Shown: positions 51,687 through 61,220 of the stretch, piece after piece | Layout: each line of letters starts with the position of its first letter | Numbering within the stretch: the first letter of the stretch is position 1 | Assembly: GCA_001899235.1 (NCBI GenBank) | Contig: MKVR01000002.1 | Coordinates: 115,212-179,211 of the forward strand | Direction of reading: 5' to 3' | DNA: 64,000 bases | DNA from: Nitrosospira sp. 56-18 | Lineage (GTDB): Bacteria > Pseudomonadota > Gammaproteobacteria > Burkholderiales > Nitrosomonadaceae | Translations under genes and position numbers: made by a program | Notes under the pieces: model-generated | The model's database searches: none | Seen by the model: only the letters and a program-made list of their open reading frames with translations | What the model was told of the DNA's origin: nothing

Positions 51687-53660
51687 GTGGCTGCGATAAA
51701 ATCGATTCTTCAAGAAACCCGCGTATTCCCGCCCCACCCTGAATTTGTCCGGCAAGCCAACATTGCTGGAATGGAGGCCTATCTGGCGCTCTGCAATGAA
51801 GCTGAAAAAGATCATGAGGCATTCTGGGGAAAACTGGCCTTGGAGCATATCCTGTGGCAAAAACCCTTTACCCGCATACTGGATGAAAGCAATCATCCTT
51901 TTTTCAAATGGTTCGAGAACGGTGAACTGAATGTGTCATACAACTGCCTGGATCGCCACCTGGACACCCAGCCGGACAAGCCGGCCATCATATTCGAGGC
52001 GGACGACGGCAGCATAACGGTTTCGACATACCGCGATCTCTACCGCCGTGTATGCCAGTTGGCCAATGGCCTCAAGTCGAGAGGCATCGGGAAGGGCGAT
52101 CGGGTCGTTATCTACATGCCCATGAGCATCGAAGCAGTGGTGGCGATGCAGGCCTGCGCGCGCATCGGCGCCACGCACTCGGTGGTTTTCGGCGGCTTCT
52201 CCGCCAAGAGCCTGCATGAGCGGATCGTCGATGCCGGAGCGGTGGCCGTCATTACTGCGGACGAACAGCATCGCGGCGGGAAACGAAACCATCTGAAAGC
52301 CGCGGTCGATGAAGCGATCGGCCTGGGCGGGACGGATTCAGTGAAATCGGTCGTGGTATACCAGCGCGGCGAGGGCAACGTATCCTGGAATCCGCACCAG
52401 GATGTCTGGTGGCACGACCTGGTCAAGGAGCAGAACGACACGTGCGAGCCCGAATGGCTCTCCGCCGAGCACCCGCTGTTCACGCTTTACACCTCGGGGT
52501 CAACGGGCAAGCCGAAGGGCGTGCAGCACTCATCCGGCGGCTACCTGCTGGGTGCCGTCATGAGCATGAAATGGATTTTCGACTATAAACCTGCCGACGT
52601 TTTCTGGTGTACTGCCGATGTCGGCTGGGTGACGGGACATAGCTACGTGGCCTATGGCCCACTGGCAGTCGGAGCGACCCAGGTCGTGTTCGAAGGCGTT
52701 CCCACCTATCCCGATGCGGGGCGCTTCTGGAAAATGATACAGGACCATAAGGTCACGGTTTTTTACACCGCACCCACGGCGATTCGCTCGCTGATCAAGC
52801 TCGGCGCGGATCTTCCGTCAAAATATGACCTTTCCTCCTTGCGGCTGCTCGGTTCCGTGGGCGAACCCATCAATCCGGAGGCATGGATGTGGTATTACAC
52901 GGTCGTGGGGCAATCCCGCTGCCCGGTGGTGGACACCTGGTGGCAAACCGAGACGGGCAGTCACATGATCGCTCCCGCTCCTGGCGCGGTTCCGCTGAAA
53001 CCGGGCTCCTGCACCCTGCCGCTGCCCGGCATCAAGGCCGCTATCGTGGATGAAGCCGGACATGACGTGGAAGATGGCAAGGGAGGATTCCTGGTCATCA
53101 AGCGGCCTTTCCCCTCCCAGGCGCGGACGTTGTGGGGCGATCCCGAGCGCTTCCGCAAAACCTATTTTCCACAAGAGCTGGGCGGCAAGTACTATCTGGC
53201 TGGAGACTCCGCCAATCGGGATCTGGATGGCTATTTCTGGATAATGGGACGCATTGACGACGTGCTGAACGTCGCCGGCCACCGCCTGGGGACGATGGAA
53301 ATCGAGTCTGCGCTGGTAGCCAACCCGCTGGTCGCGGAAGCGGCGGTGGTAGGCAGGCCGGATGAAATCAGGGGAGAAGCGGTCGTAGCGTTCGTGGTTC
53401 TGAAGGGCTCGCGCGCCGAAGGTGCAAAGGCGCATGAAACTGCGGCCGAATTGCGCAACTGGGTTACGCGCGAAATCGGCCCTATCGCCCGTCCCGACGA
53501 AATCCGCTTTGGCGACAATCTTCCGAAGACCCGTTCCGGCAAAATCATGCGGCGCCTGCTGCGTACCCTTGCCCGGGGGGAAGAAATAACGCAGGATGTT
53601 TCCACGCTGGAGAATCCCGCGATACTCGATCAGTTGAAACAGCCCTGTCGCCCGGTTTAA
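51687..53660 (+). CDS. acs: Acetyl-CoA synthetase
   Basis: 657 aa from the GTG at 51687, which has GGAGG 6 nt upstream. Acs-specific features: [44 protein letters not shown]-loop [80 protein letters not shown], and the acetylatable lysine block [15 protein letters not shown]. It activates acetate to acetyl-CoA through acetyl-AMP. It is divergent from the rimP operon and followed at 50 bp by an MBL-fold hydrolase, possibly in the same transcript. Length and motifs are entirely normal. Confidence 0.96.
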   Translation: MAAIKSILQETRVFPPHPEFVRQANIAGMEAYLALCNEAEKDHEAFWGKLALEHILWQKPFTRILDESNHPFFKWFENGELNVSYNCLDRHLDTQPDKPAIIFEADDGSITVSTYRDLYRRVCQLANGLKSRGIGKGDRVVIYMPMSIEAVVAMQACARIGATHSVVFGGFSAKSLHERIVDAGAVAVITADEQHRGGKRNHLKAAVDEAIGLGGTDSVKSVVVYQRGEGNVSWNPHQDVWWHDLVKEQNDTCEPEWLSAEHPLFTLYTSGSTGKPKGVQHSSGGYLLGAVMSMKWIFDYKPADVFWCTADVGWVTGHSYVAYGPLAVGATQVVFEGVPTYPDAGRFWKMIQDHKVTVFYTAPTAIRSLIKLGADLPSKYDLSSLRLLGSVGEPINPEAWMWYYTVVGQSRCPVVDTWWQTETGSHMIAPAPGAVPLKPGSCTLPLPGIKAAIVDEAGHDVEDGKGGFLVIKRPFPSQARTLWGDPERFRKTYFPQELGGKYYLAGDSANRDLDGYFWIMGRIDDVLNVAGHRLGTMEIESALVANPLVAEAAVVGRPDEIRGEAVVAFVVLKGSRAEGAKAHETAAELRNWVTREIGPIARPDEIRFGDNLPKTRSGKIMRRLLRTLARGEEITQDVSTLENPAILDQLKQPCRPV

Positions 53661-53710
53661 CCGGCTTATCCTCTTCTTATGAACGAAAACCCGATTCAGG
53701 GAAAGGGGTT

Positions 53711-54694
53711 GTGATCGCACCCGCCTCGGCGCCCCTTTCCGGGGCCATGTCCAGGGTTACAGCGTATGGCCATGGGATTAGCGCCATCGACGCAGACTAT
53801 CTTCGTCCCGGACTTGCCGCCATTCATCTGATCGTCGAGGGAAATAGAGCGGCACTCGTGGATGCCGGAACATCGTCTTCCGTTCCCGCCGTGCTGCAAG
53901 CGCTGGAAGCGGGAAATCTGGCCCCCGCCGATGTGGATTACCTGTTTTTGACCCATATCCACCTCGACCATGCGGGAGGAGCGGGCGAATTCATGTCCCG
54001 GCTGCCGAATGCGAAACTGGTGGTCCACCCTCGCGGCGCCCGCCATATGGCCGACCCCGCCCGTCTCATCGCGAGCGCGAAGGCGGTATATGGCGAAGCC
54101 GAATTCAACCGCCTGTACGGAACCATACGCCCGGTGGATGCGGCACGCATCATCGAGGCGCCGGATGGTTTTACCCTGGATTTCCACGGCAGGCCATTGC
54201 TGTTTCTCGACACGCCGGGGCATGCCCGCCACCACTACTGCATTTTCGATCGGGAAAATCGTCTGTTTTTTACGGGTGATACATTTGGCCTCTCCTATCG
54301 CGAGTTCGACGTGAATGGCATGGAGTTTGTGTTTCCGACCACTACCCCGGTGCAGTTCGACCCTGTGGCCGCGCACGCTTCAGTGGAACGCATCATGAGC
54401 TACGATCCGGTTTATGCCTTTCTGACGCATTATGGGCGCATCGGCCACCTGTCCGCCCATGCGGCGGAATTGCACGGCTTGATAGATGCCCATGTCGCGA
54501 TAGCGAGAAAGCTGCGCGGCGCGTCGGATCGGCATGCCGCCTTGGTGAAGGAGATCCAGGAATTGCTGCTGCAACGCATCCTTGCCCATGGTTGCCAACT
54601 GCCGCATGAGGAAATCTGCGAACTGCTGAGCCTGGATGTCGGCCTGAACGCCCAGGGGCTCGAGCACTGGCTCGATCAGGCGGATGGAAGGTAG
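53711..54694 (+). CDS. MBL-fold metallo-hydrolase
   Basis: A 327-aa protein with the metallo-beta-lactamase core: strand AIHLIVEGNRAALVDAGTSS, metal motif FLTHIHLDHAGG (HxHxDH), a further His in FLDTPGHARHHY, Asp in RLFFTGDTFG, and a C-terminal His in FLTHYGRIGHL. A C-terminal helical extension of about 90 residues follows. It resembles the glyoxalase II/lactonase-like family rather than beta-lactamases; there is no signal peptide. The GTG at 53711 has a purine-rich site close upstream; an ATG at 53747 is an alternative. It lies 50 bp after acs, hinting at a linked role in thioester or ester hydrolysis. Confidence 0.87.
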   Translation: MIAPASAPLSGAMSRVTAYGHGISAIDADYLRPGLAAIHLIVEGNRAALVDAGTSSSVPAVLQALEAGNLAPADVDYLFLTHIHLDHAGGAGEFMSRLPNAKLVVHPRGARHMADPARLIASAKAVYGEAEFNRLYGTIRPVDAARIIEAPDGFTLDFHGRPLLFLDTPGHARHHYCIFDRENRLFFTGDTFGLSYREFDVNGMEFVFPTTTPVQFDPVAAHASVERIMSYDPVYAFLTHYGRIGHLSAHAAELHGLIDAHVAIARKLRGASDRHAALVKEIQELLLQRILAHGCQLPHEEICELLSLDVGLNAQGLEHWLDQADGR

Positions 54695-54817
54695 AAGGAA
54701 ACCGCCATCCGGAGTTCGAGCCCCGCGCGCCACGCCGCCAGCCTTCAATCGGTGCGGTGTGCAAATCTCGAAAGTATGTTGCAGCTCCCTTCCATCGTAT
54801 AAACAATAAGTCAAATA

Positions 54818-55419
54818 CCACCGGCAAAGCCGGTGGCTTGAGATGGTGAGCGCCTCAAAGGCGCCCATAAACCCATGAGCCGCCAAAGGCGGCTTATCCC
54901 ATGACGAGCTTCATTTGATCGTACCGCTCATCCTCTTCTTCCTGGTTGCGGATGTATGCTCGAACCATATTCTCGTCCAATCCAACCGTCGAGACAAAAT
55001 ATCCGCGAGCCCGGAAATGCTCGCCCGTGAAGTTCTTCTGCCGCCTTCCAAACTTCCGTGCAATCTGAATCGTACTCTTCCCTTTTAAATATCCCACGAC
55101 ATTTGATACCGCATACTTCGGCGAAATGCTCAAGCACATGTGAACGTGATCTCCCATCATGTGCCCCTCCACAATCTTTGACTCCTTGTGCAAGGCTAAC
55201 TCGTGAAACATCTCCCCCAAATGTCGCCGCAGTGCACCAAATACTTCCTTCTTGCGACGCTTCGGTATGAAAACAATGTGATGCTTGCAATCCCATCTCG
55301 TATGGCTCAGGCTCTGATATTCTTTCATCGTGAATCTCCTTTCTCCTGGTAGAGATCAGAAATTCACACCGACCGTCGTATAGGTCAAACCCCGGTGAGT
55401 CCCCCGGCAGAGCCGGGGG
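54818..55419. mobile_element. IS200/IS605-family insertion element
   Basis: A single-gene element with subterminal hairpins instead of inverted repeats: CCACCGG/CCGGTGG at 54818-54836, further stems at 54849-54865 and 54879-54893, and CCCCCGG/CCGGGGG at 55401-55419. This matches single-strand transposing IS200 elements with a Y1 transposase. Exact cleavage ends lie a few bases outside these hairpins and were not fixed. No target duplication is expected. Confidence 0.85.
54894..55328 (-). CDS. tnpA: IS200/IS605-family transposase TnpA (Y1)
   Basis: A 144-aa HUH endonuclease: LSHTRWDCKHHIVFIPKRRKKEVFG at the N-terminus, the HUH metal site in GDHVHMCLSISPKYA, and the catalytic tyrosine in NMVRAYIRNQEEED near residue 130. 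Length and all catalytic residues are intact, so the element may be active. It works as a dimer, cutting and joining single-stranded DNA at the hairpin ends. There is no TnpB accessory gene. Confidence 0.95.
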   Translation of the reverse strand: MKEYQSLSHTRWDCKHHIVFIPKRRKKEVFGALRRHLGEMFHELALHKESKIVEGHMMGDHVHMCLSISPKYAVSNVVGYLKGKSTIQIARKFGRRQKNFTGEHFRARGYFVSTVGLDENMVRAYIRNQEEEDERYDQMKLVMG

Positions 55420-55683
55420 CTTACCTCTATGAGTTAAGTACACAACACTTCGCGCCATCACAGACACAGCAATACATCCTCCCAAGTAGATCAACCCACG
55501 ACGCACTCTGCCACCATGGCGATTTATTGACACAACATCGTTGCGCAGATCGGCCGGGTAATCGTTCGAATGCAGAAACTGCGGCGTTGCTCAAGCGGTA
55601 GCGCGGGATACGGATGGTCGCTGCTTTCTCAGGCGGCGCAGAAATCGCGGTTAACATCGGCCAATACACCATCTTGACTAGGA

Positions 55684-56607
55684 TCAGAATGAGTTTGCCG
55701 ATGCAATCTCCACAGCTTCCTCTTCGCGTTTGGGTTCGTCCGCAGAGTAAACCAGAGGCGGAATCTCTATGTTCGAGATCAGAAGCTCCGTCGCTCGCCG
55801 CGATGATTTAACGTTGTAATCTAAATAAATAGGCTGAATTTTGTTATGAGCATATAGCTCTTGGATGCGAGGATGGTCGTCGTAGCTAATTAACCACGGA
55901 TAACCTTGCTCCCCTATAAAATTAGCTAAATCGACATGGTGCTGATCTTTATAGAAATAACGATAAAGCTTTTTACCTTGGATATAATATGGCGGATCAA
56001 TATAGACAAAATTAAATCCCATTGATATTTTTTCTGCATTCTTACGCATAAATCCAATTGCATCATCATAGTGCACTTCGATTAAATCGCTGTACGATGA
56101 TACAACTTGAATTTGCTCAATAATTCGACGTTTATTGAAGCGGCAGCCAATGCCATATTTAGAGGACTGATTCCGCCCACCGATTGGCCCGGCACCAAGA
56201 ATTCCCGAGAAATTGGTGCGATTGAAGAACAATCCCGTAACGCCCAATTCAAGCAACGTAAATTCATTGTCTTCAGGGTGCCGCACCTCACGGTAGCGCT
56301 GGAAATCCTGCCATGTCTTTATCGTAATATCGAGATCATCAATAGCTGCGCATATACCTTCTGGATCAAACAAAACAGAATGCCAGAATGCATAAACTAA
56401 AGGATCGCGCTCTACCCAAACAGCGTTAGAAATACACCCTTTACCCAATAGCCCAAGAGAAACCGATGCTCCACCCAAATACGGTTCGTAAAAAGTGCAG
56501 CCCGTCAATAAATGGGCTTCGAGCACATCGGCGATATAATTCGTAAGAAGCGCCTTGCCGCCAGGGTACCGCAGCGGGCTTATTGGTGTAGGGTTAGGAA
56601 TTTTCAT
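55684..56607 (-). CDS. D12-class (Dam-like) DNA adenine N6-methyltransferase
   Basis: About 307 aa. The D12/alpha-class order is clear: SAM-binding motifs PISPLRYPGGKALL (motif X) and FYEPYLGGASVSLGLL (motif I) at the N-terminus, NRTNFSGI in the middle, and catalytic motif IV FVYIDPPYYIQG. It methylates the N6 of adenine; the recognition site is not predictable and need not be GATC. The chosen ATG at 56607 overlaps the ParB-like gene by 14 bp, so the two are translationally coupled. The gene is visibly more AT-rich than the surrounding chromosome. No restriction endonuclease gene is adjacent. Confidence 0.9.
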   Translation of the reverse strand: MKIPNPTPISPLRYPGGKALLTNYIADVLEAHLLTGCTFYEPYLGGASVSLGLLGKGCISNAVWVERDPLVYAFWHSVLFDPEGICAAIDDLDITIKTWQDFQRYREVRHPEDNEFTLLELGVTGLFFNRTNFSGILGAGPIGGRNQSSKYGIGCRFNKRRIIEQIQVVSSYSDLIEVHYDDAIGFMRKNAEKISMGFNFVYIDPPYYIQGKKLYRYFYKDQHHVDLANFIGEQGYPWLISYDDHPRIQELYAHNKIQPIYLDYNVKSSRRATELLISNIEIPPLVYSADEPKREEEAVEIASANSF

Positions 56608-58084
56608 CCTCCAAATCTTGGTCGCCACCTTGAACAATATGAGTAATTAGAGGCCTCAGTAATCGTGCTGCTGTTTTAACAACAGAGCCTTCTGCATCGA
56701 CCCAACGCCCGTGAACGATAAAATCGAGGTGGTCTTTTAAGCCAGAATTTTCAAACGACTTCAGAAGGTCAGCGGCACGATGATGAGAAAAAATCTGATT
56801 CTGATTATTTGCACAGAATGAGATGAGAGCCTGCAACCCAATGTCCTTGCCATTATTCTTTTTATTAAGTTCTTTTATCCTGCCGGCTTTTTTAACCTGA
56901 TATGTAAGCGTCGATTCAAATAATGCACGCAACAACATTGCTGATGATATTGGATAGTTATCTGGCAGGATCGTAGTAATCTCGCGAGTTAAAGCAATCA
57001 GTCGGTCATCATCGACTGCACATATCAACTTCTCAAAAAATGCAGAAGCCTTTGCCGACTGCGGAACGTTGGGCTTATTGCCCTTCCCGGCACTTTTCCC
57101 CCCGCCACTTCCTTGGGCCGAACCTGATGCCGTAGCACCAGCTTTACCTGTACCGCCACTCGAAGAGTGAGAAGCGCTATTTCCTCCTGTATTACTTTCG
57201 TTGCCTCCCGACTGCAATTTACTTTGCAATGTAAAAATTGAAAATACTTCTTCTACGGTGGTGCGTGTATTTGCCCATGGCTTTTTAGCCGGCGGCGTTG
57301 GGATAAAGAAACACCGAGCGATATGGTGCATGTATTGGTTAAATTCATCGGACGGCAGCGTAGTGGTTACATGGTCATGCTCATCGAACGAAAGACCGAG
57401 CTTGTCCTTAACACCGGCCAACGTAAAAAAGCGTGTGAACGGGTTTGTTTGTAGTGTCTGATCGGTAAGTCGTTCTAACTCACTGGGACTCCAGGCCTTG
57501 TGATCCAAATCCAATACGTAACGGAGCAAGCGATAGTCCCTAATTGATGTTCGCAGAATTGATTGTCGTGCGCCGAGCTTCTCCGCGATCTGAGATAAGT
57601 CATAGCCAGCTTCCAGTAGTTTTGACGCACGGCGCATTTTAGCCGTTGTTCGCCATTTCTCAATCCCCGGCTCTGTGTGGCGCTTGGTGATTGTCGGCTC
57701 CGCTGCATCACGACTTGGTGCTATGTCTGCCTTAATTTTTATAATCGCACTCTTCAGTTCTTGGCTTGCCAAGGGGAATTTCTTTTTGAATTTCTCCGGT
57801 ACAAGTTCGGGCTTGAGAAGCAATTGGCAAGCGCAGACGCGCCGATTCCCTTCAACAACTACGTCTTTATGATTTTCTTTGCAGATAATGATGCGTTCGC
57901 CCGGCATCAGGCCACCAAACTCTATGATCTGTGTTGCTAGTTGTATAACGTTTTCATGGGCAAGTAATTTCAGACGAATTTCATTTTGAGTGGCGTCGCC
58001 AGCGACTTCGATACGCGGATTCTGGGCATCAAGGTTCACCTTGAGTGGGCTTAGAACGGATTCCGTCCATTTTTTCTGCGTCAT
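56594..58084 (-). CDS. ParB-like nuclease-domain protein with HTH, coupled to the adenine methylase
   Basis: About 496 aa from the ATG at 58084 (AAGGAG just upstream). An N-terminal ParB/Srx-like domain (PLKVNLDAQNPRI at about 12-24, IICKENHKDVVVEGNRRVCACQLLL with the EGNRR signature) is followed by a ParB-type helix-turn-helix (YDLSQIAEKLGARQSILRTSIRDYRLL, about 190), a central region, a Gly/Ser-rich linker (about 315-345) and a C-terminal helical domain (DHLDFIVHGRWVDAEG). It is not a chromosome-partition ParB: there is no ParA partner and the layout differs. Genes of this kind occur in accessory and defence islands. The coupled methylase suggests a modification or anti-phage function, which is inference. 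Confidence 0.72.
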   Translation of the reverse strand: MTQKKWTESVLSPLKVNLDAQNPRIEVAGDATQNEIRLKLLAHENVIQLATQIIEFGGLMPGERIIICKENHKDVVVEGNRRVCACQLLLKPELVPEKFKKKFPLASQELKSAIIKIKADIAPSRDAAEPTITKRHTEPGIEKWRTTAKMRRASKLLEAGYDLSQIAEKLGARQSILRTSIRDYRLLRYVLDLDHKAWSPSELERLTDQTLQTNPFTRFFTLAGVKDKLGLSFDEHDHVTTTLPSDEFNQYMHHIARCFFIPTPPAKKPWANTRTTVEEVFSIFTLQSKLQSGGNESNTGGNSASHSSSGGTGKAGATASGSAQGSGGGKSAGKGNKPNVPQSAKASAFFEKLICAVDDDRLIALTREITTILPDNYPISSAMLLRALFESTLTYQVKKAGRIKELNKKNNGKDIGLQALISFCANNQNQIFSHHRAADLLKSFENSGLKDHLDFIVHGRWVDAEGSVVKTAARLLRPLITHIVQGGDQDLEDENS

Positions 58085-58122
58085 ATACTCCTTCCGCTTA
58101 ATTCGTTTGTCGCTGCTCAACA

Positions 58123-58895
58123 CTAGGGATTGTTAACACTACGAAACGCTTCGACGATCAGAGCGAAATGGATAAATGCGATAAACATCACGTCGAGTTT
58201 CTCAAAGCGGGAGAAGATACGCCGGAAGCCTTTGAGTCTGCGAAACAAACGCTCTATTTCGTTACGACGTCTGTACGTCGCGCGGTCGTATTCCCAGGCA
58301 TTGATTCGATTGCTCCTGGGCGGAACTACCGGCACAAAACCAAGTTCAAGCGCCAATTGACGCGTTTCCTCGCCTTCGTAGGCGAGGTCCATCAACAGGT
58401 ACGGAGGACGGCTGGGTGGCCCCGGTCGATTGAGCAATTGACGCCCTTCAGGCACATCATGTGCTTGTCCTGGCGACAGCGCGAACGTTATGGCCGTTCG
58501 AGCATCCGCGGCAACCATATGAATCTTGGTGCTCCATCCTCCGCGCGATTTGCCGATAGCTTGCGGGCCGTTTTTTTTAATGCCCCGGTGCCGTCCGGAT
58601 GAACCTTCACAATGGTGCTGTCCAGGGACACCGCCTCGATCCTGATGCGTATGAGTTGTGCACGTTGCAATTGCTCGAACAATCGATCCAGCACACCGCT
58701 CCTGGACCAGCGATTCATGCGTGTATAGATCGTATGCCAATTGCCAAAGCGCTTGGGCAGGCCGCGCCACTTGCAGCCGTGTTCGGCTACATACAGGATT
58801 GCATTGAGAACTTGAAGATTCGATAGACTTACATTGCCTCGTTGTCGAGGCAAATAGCTTTCGATCTGCTGATATTGGGCTTCGGTGATTTCCAT
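58123..58895 (-). CDS. IS5-family transposase expressed by -1 frameshift (OrfA/OrfB)
   Basis: OrfA (58488-58895, 135 aa) contains the DUF4096-like N-domain MEITEAQYQQIESYLPRQRG, CKWRGLPKRFGNWHTIYTRMNRW and the first catalytic Asp in AVSLDSTIVKVH. OrfB continues from an A8 run at 58571-58578 (GIKKNGPQAIGKSRGGW) and carries the second Asp in LLMDLAYEG and the Glu in YRRRNEIERLFRRLKGFRR. Slippage on A-AAA-AAA by -1 joins the two. The stop codon TAG of OrfB lies across the left IS end, using the target TA. All DDE residues are present, so activity is plausible. Confidence 0.9.
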
Positions 58896-58939
58896 AACCG
58901 AAGTATACCAGAAATTTGAATATTAGTGTTAACACGCCC
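58126..58939. mobile_element. IS5-family (IS427-group-like) insertion sequence
   Basis: 814 bp bounded by GGGATTGTTAACACTA on the left and the reverse complement of GGGCGTGTTAACACTA on the right. The flanks give a TA target duplication (CTA left, TAG right). Two overlapping minus-strand frames encode the transposase. Both the 2-bp TA duplication and the frameshift organisation are those of the IS427 group. It is inserted about 40 bp before the ParB-like start codon. Confidence 0.88.
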
Positions 58940-58964
58940 TAGATTCGTCGCCGGCCATTTTTCC

Positions 58965-59069
58965 TCATTCACATACCACCCGAACAATCTCTTGATCATC
59001 CAGCATTGCCAGCAGATTCAGTAAAAACTTCATGGCTAACGGCGCGTTTATTCTGTGCTGATATTCCAT
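58965..59069 (-). pseudogene. Short remnant, possibly of a small HTH/antitoxin-like gene
   Basis: A 34-codon frame (MEYQHRINAPLAMKFLLNLLAMLDDQEIVRVVCE) lies just right of the IS5-family element, on the same strand as the ParB-like gene. It could be the tail of an Xre-type small regulator. An in-frame stop lies a few codons upstream, so it is a fragment at best. The rest of 58940-59152 has no gene. Confidence 0.3.
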
Positions 59070-59152
59070 ATACGTCCGGGAGCCAACGTCACGCTATGGT
59101 AACTGCTACATAATTTTGCAAATGCCGGAATCAGCTTCCGGTGTCTTCCTTT

Positions 59153-61075
59153 TCAGGGAAGATATTCCGTGAGAAATTTTTCATGAGGACAGATTACCCG
59201 GCCATGCCTGACCAGGCAGGTCCGGTTTCGGCCCTCATGCTTGGCCTCATAAAGCGCCCTGTCCGCCGCATTCACCATGGTCTCGGCATCGACCATACCG
59301 AATTCCTTGCACGCCACGCCGATGCTGACGGTGATACGGATATCCGCGTCGCCCACCCTGATGTTTGTGGATCCCACCTTTTTTCGCAAGCGTTCGGCCA
59401 TGTTATATGCCGATTTCAAATCCGTATTGTGGCAGACAATCAGGAACTCTTCGCCGCCAAGGCGACAAACGCTGTCATCCTTGCGGGCCATGTTCTGGAT
59501 TGCTTTTGCGGCCTCCTTGAGTATGACATCTCCTATCGCATGCCCATAGTTGTCATTTATCGATTTGAAATGATCGACATCGATCATGACAGCCGATAGC
59601 GGCTGGCCAGAACGATTTGCCCCGCTCCATTCCTGTGACAAAGCATGCAGGCCCGCGCGGCGGTTCGGCAGGCCCGTGAGCAGATCCGTCAACGCAGCGT
59701 GCTCGAGCTTTCGATTGCTGATCGCCAGTTCCGCCGCGAACTGCTTGAGCTGGGCACGATCCCGCTCCCACGCACCCAGCAGCTTGACGTAACGCAACGC
59801 AGCACGCATCCTGGCCCTCAAAGCGGGAATATTCACCGGCTTGGTGACGTAATCATCCACTCCCGCCTCAAACGCTTCGATGATCGCGTTTTCCTCATCC
59901 ATGGATGTCAACATGATGACATACATGGATTGTCCCCAGTCCGTAGCCCGCAGAGCGCGGCAAAAGCCTATTCCATCCATAACGGGCATGAGCCAGTCCG
60001 TTACCACTATCTGAGGCATCACTTCCAATGCCATTGCCAATGCTTCCTGGCCATTTGCCGCCGAATGGACCGGGTAGCCAAGCAGGCGGGCAAGTATGGC
60101 TTCCATCGTGATGCGGCTCGTGGCATCGTCCTCCACGAGAAGAATGCGCAAGCCGGACAAAGTATCTTCTCCATCGGACTTGGGAGCCGGCGCGAGCGCC
60201 AGTTTGGCGAACGAGGGAAGCGTATGGGTTGGCACTTTGAGCAATTCGCCCCATCCCCTCCATCGCAAAAAAATCTCGTCAACCAGGGTCCCCAGGGTAT
60301 CCACGTCCAGACCGATTTTGCCTCCAAGCAGCATAAGCTCGGGAATTTTGCTATAGCGCTCCTTTTCCGGGGTCAGGCCGAGATCCGCCAGACACTTGGC
60401 GTGATAGAAAAGATGGGCTAGTTCGTAGGGCCGCGAACCTTCGGAAAAGCCCGAAATCCCGGGCGCTTCGTGATGACAGGCTGGTTCGGCGAGAGAAAGG
60501 GGAATACCGCAGTCGGCCAGGATGACGGCAGTGAGTTCATTATGGTCGACGTGGAGTCGCTCGCGCTCCCGTTCCAGCAAAGACGTCCCTTCCTGTTGCG
60601 CCAGCAGGCCGGCATATTCAATGGGGTAAACGGTTGCAAGGGCCAAACAGCCGATGCGGGCAAGCAAACCGCAGGCGAAGAGTTCATCCGGGGATCCGTC
60701 TCGGGTAAGGCCGCCCAACTGCTGGCACGCCACTGCCATCAAGAGCGAGTGAGACCAGAAACCGGGATAATCGAACCCCTGGCATGGGCCGCTCGGATAC
60801 TGGTCCACCAGGGAAAAACCCATCGCCAGCATGCGTGCGGTGGAAAGACCCAGGCGCATGACTGCATCGGGCACGGAAGCAACCGGCCGCCGGGAATGTG
60901 CCGCCGAATTGGCCAACTGGAGCAGGCGGGCGGATAGTGCTGGATCGGTCATTACCAGCTTGGCAATTTCTGCAATCGTTGCATCCTCGCGCCGGCAAAC
61001 CTCCATGATGGCCAACGCCACCCCTTTGGGGGTGGGAAGCCGCACACCGGCTTCAAGCTCTTCCATTTTTTGCAT
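59153..61075 (-). CDS. HDOD - receiver - GGDEF signalling protein
   Basis: A 640-aa three-part regulator. HDOD domain (residues about 5-210: LPTPKGVALAIMEVCRREDATIAEIAKLVMTDPALSARLLQLANSA), linker, receiver domain (about 305-425: ILLVEDDATSRITMEAILARLLGY, phospho-acceptor in IVVTDWLMPVMDG, Lys in DDYVTKPVN), coiled linker, and GGDEF domain (about 460-620: TDLLTGLPNRRAG, DVDHFKSINDNYGHAIGD, CRLGGEEFLIV). The active-site variant GGEEF is catalytically competent, and the inhibitory RxxD is present (RKDD, five residues before). It links a phosphorelay to c-di-GMP synthesis. The closest c-di-GMP gene in the window is the receiver-GGDEF protein at 43165; no kinase is adjacent. Confidence 0.9.
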   Translation of the reverse strand: MQKMEELEAGVRLPTPKGVALAIMEVCRREDATIAEIAKLVMTDPALSARLLQLANSAAHSRRPVASVPDAVMRLGLSTARMLAMGFSLVDQYPSGPCQGFDYPGFWSHSLLMAVACQQLGGLTRDGSPDELFACGLLARIGCLALATVYPIEYAGLLAQQEGTSLLERERERLHVDHNELTAVILADCGIPLSLAEPACHHEAPGISGFSEGSRPYELAHLFYHAKCLADLGLTPEKERYSKIPELMLLGGKIGLDVDTLGTLVDEIFLRWRGWGELLKVPTHTLPSFAKLALAPAPKSDGEDTLSGLRILLVEDDATSRITMEAILARLLGYPVHSAANGQEALAMALEVMPQIVVTDWLMPVMDGIGFCRALRATDWGQSMYVIMLTSMDEENAIIEAFEAGVDDYVTKPVNIPALRARMRAALRYVKLLGAWERDRAQLKQFAAELAISNRKLEHAALTDLLTGLPNRRAGLHALSQEWSGANRSGQPLSAVMIDVDHFKSINDNYGHAIGDVILKEAAKAIQNMARKDDSVCRLGGEEFLIVCHNTDLKSAYNMAERLRKKVGSTNIRVGDADIRITVSIGVACKEFGMVDAETMVNAADRALYEAKHEGRNRTCLVRHGRVICPHEKFLTEYLP

Positions 61076-61220
61076 TTCCGATCACGCCTGATCGCCCCTA
61101 TGCCGTCAGGTTATATTCCCGACCTCTTGGTTCTCCTTGCAGACCCTGTCTTTCCAGTCAACGGAAAAATTCCTCTCGCCGCTTATTCGCCAAGCATTAT
61201 CATGCGTCATTCGCGCCCGC

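Noticed and set aside
55427..55672. 81-codon minus-strand frame between the IS200-type element and the methylase
   Set aside because: No family features, Cys-rich odd composition, and its end lies at the IS boundary; insufficient support even as a remnant.
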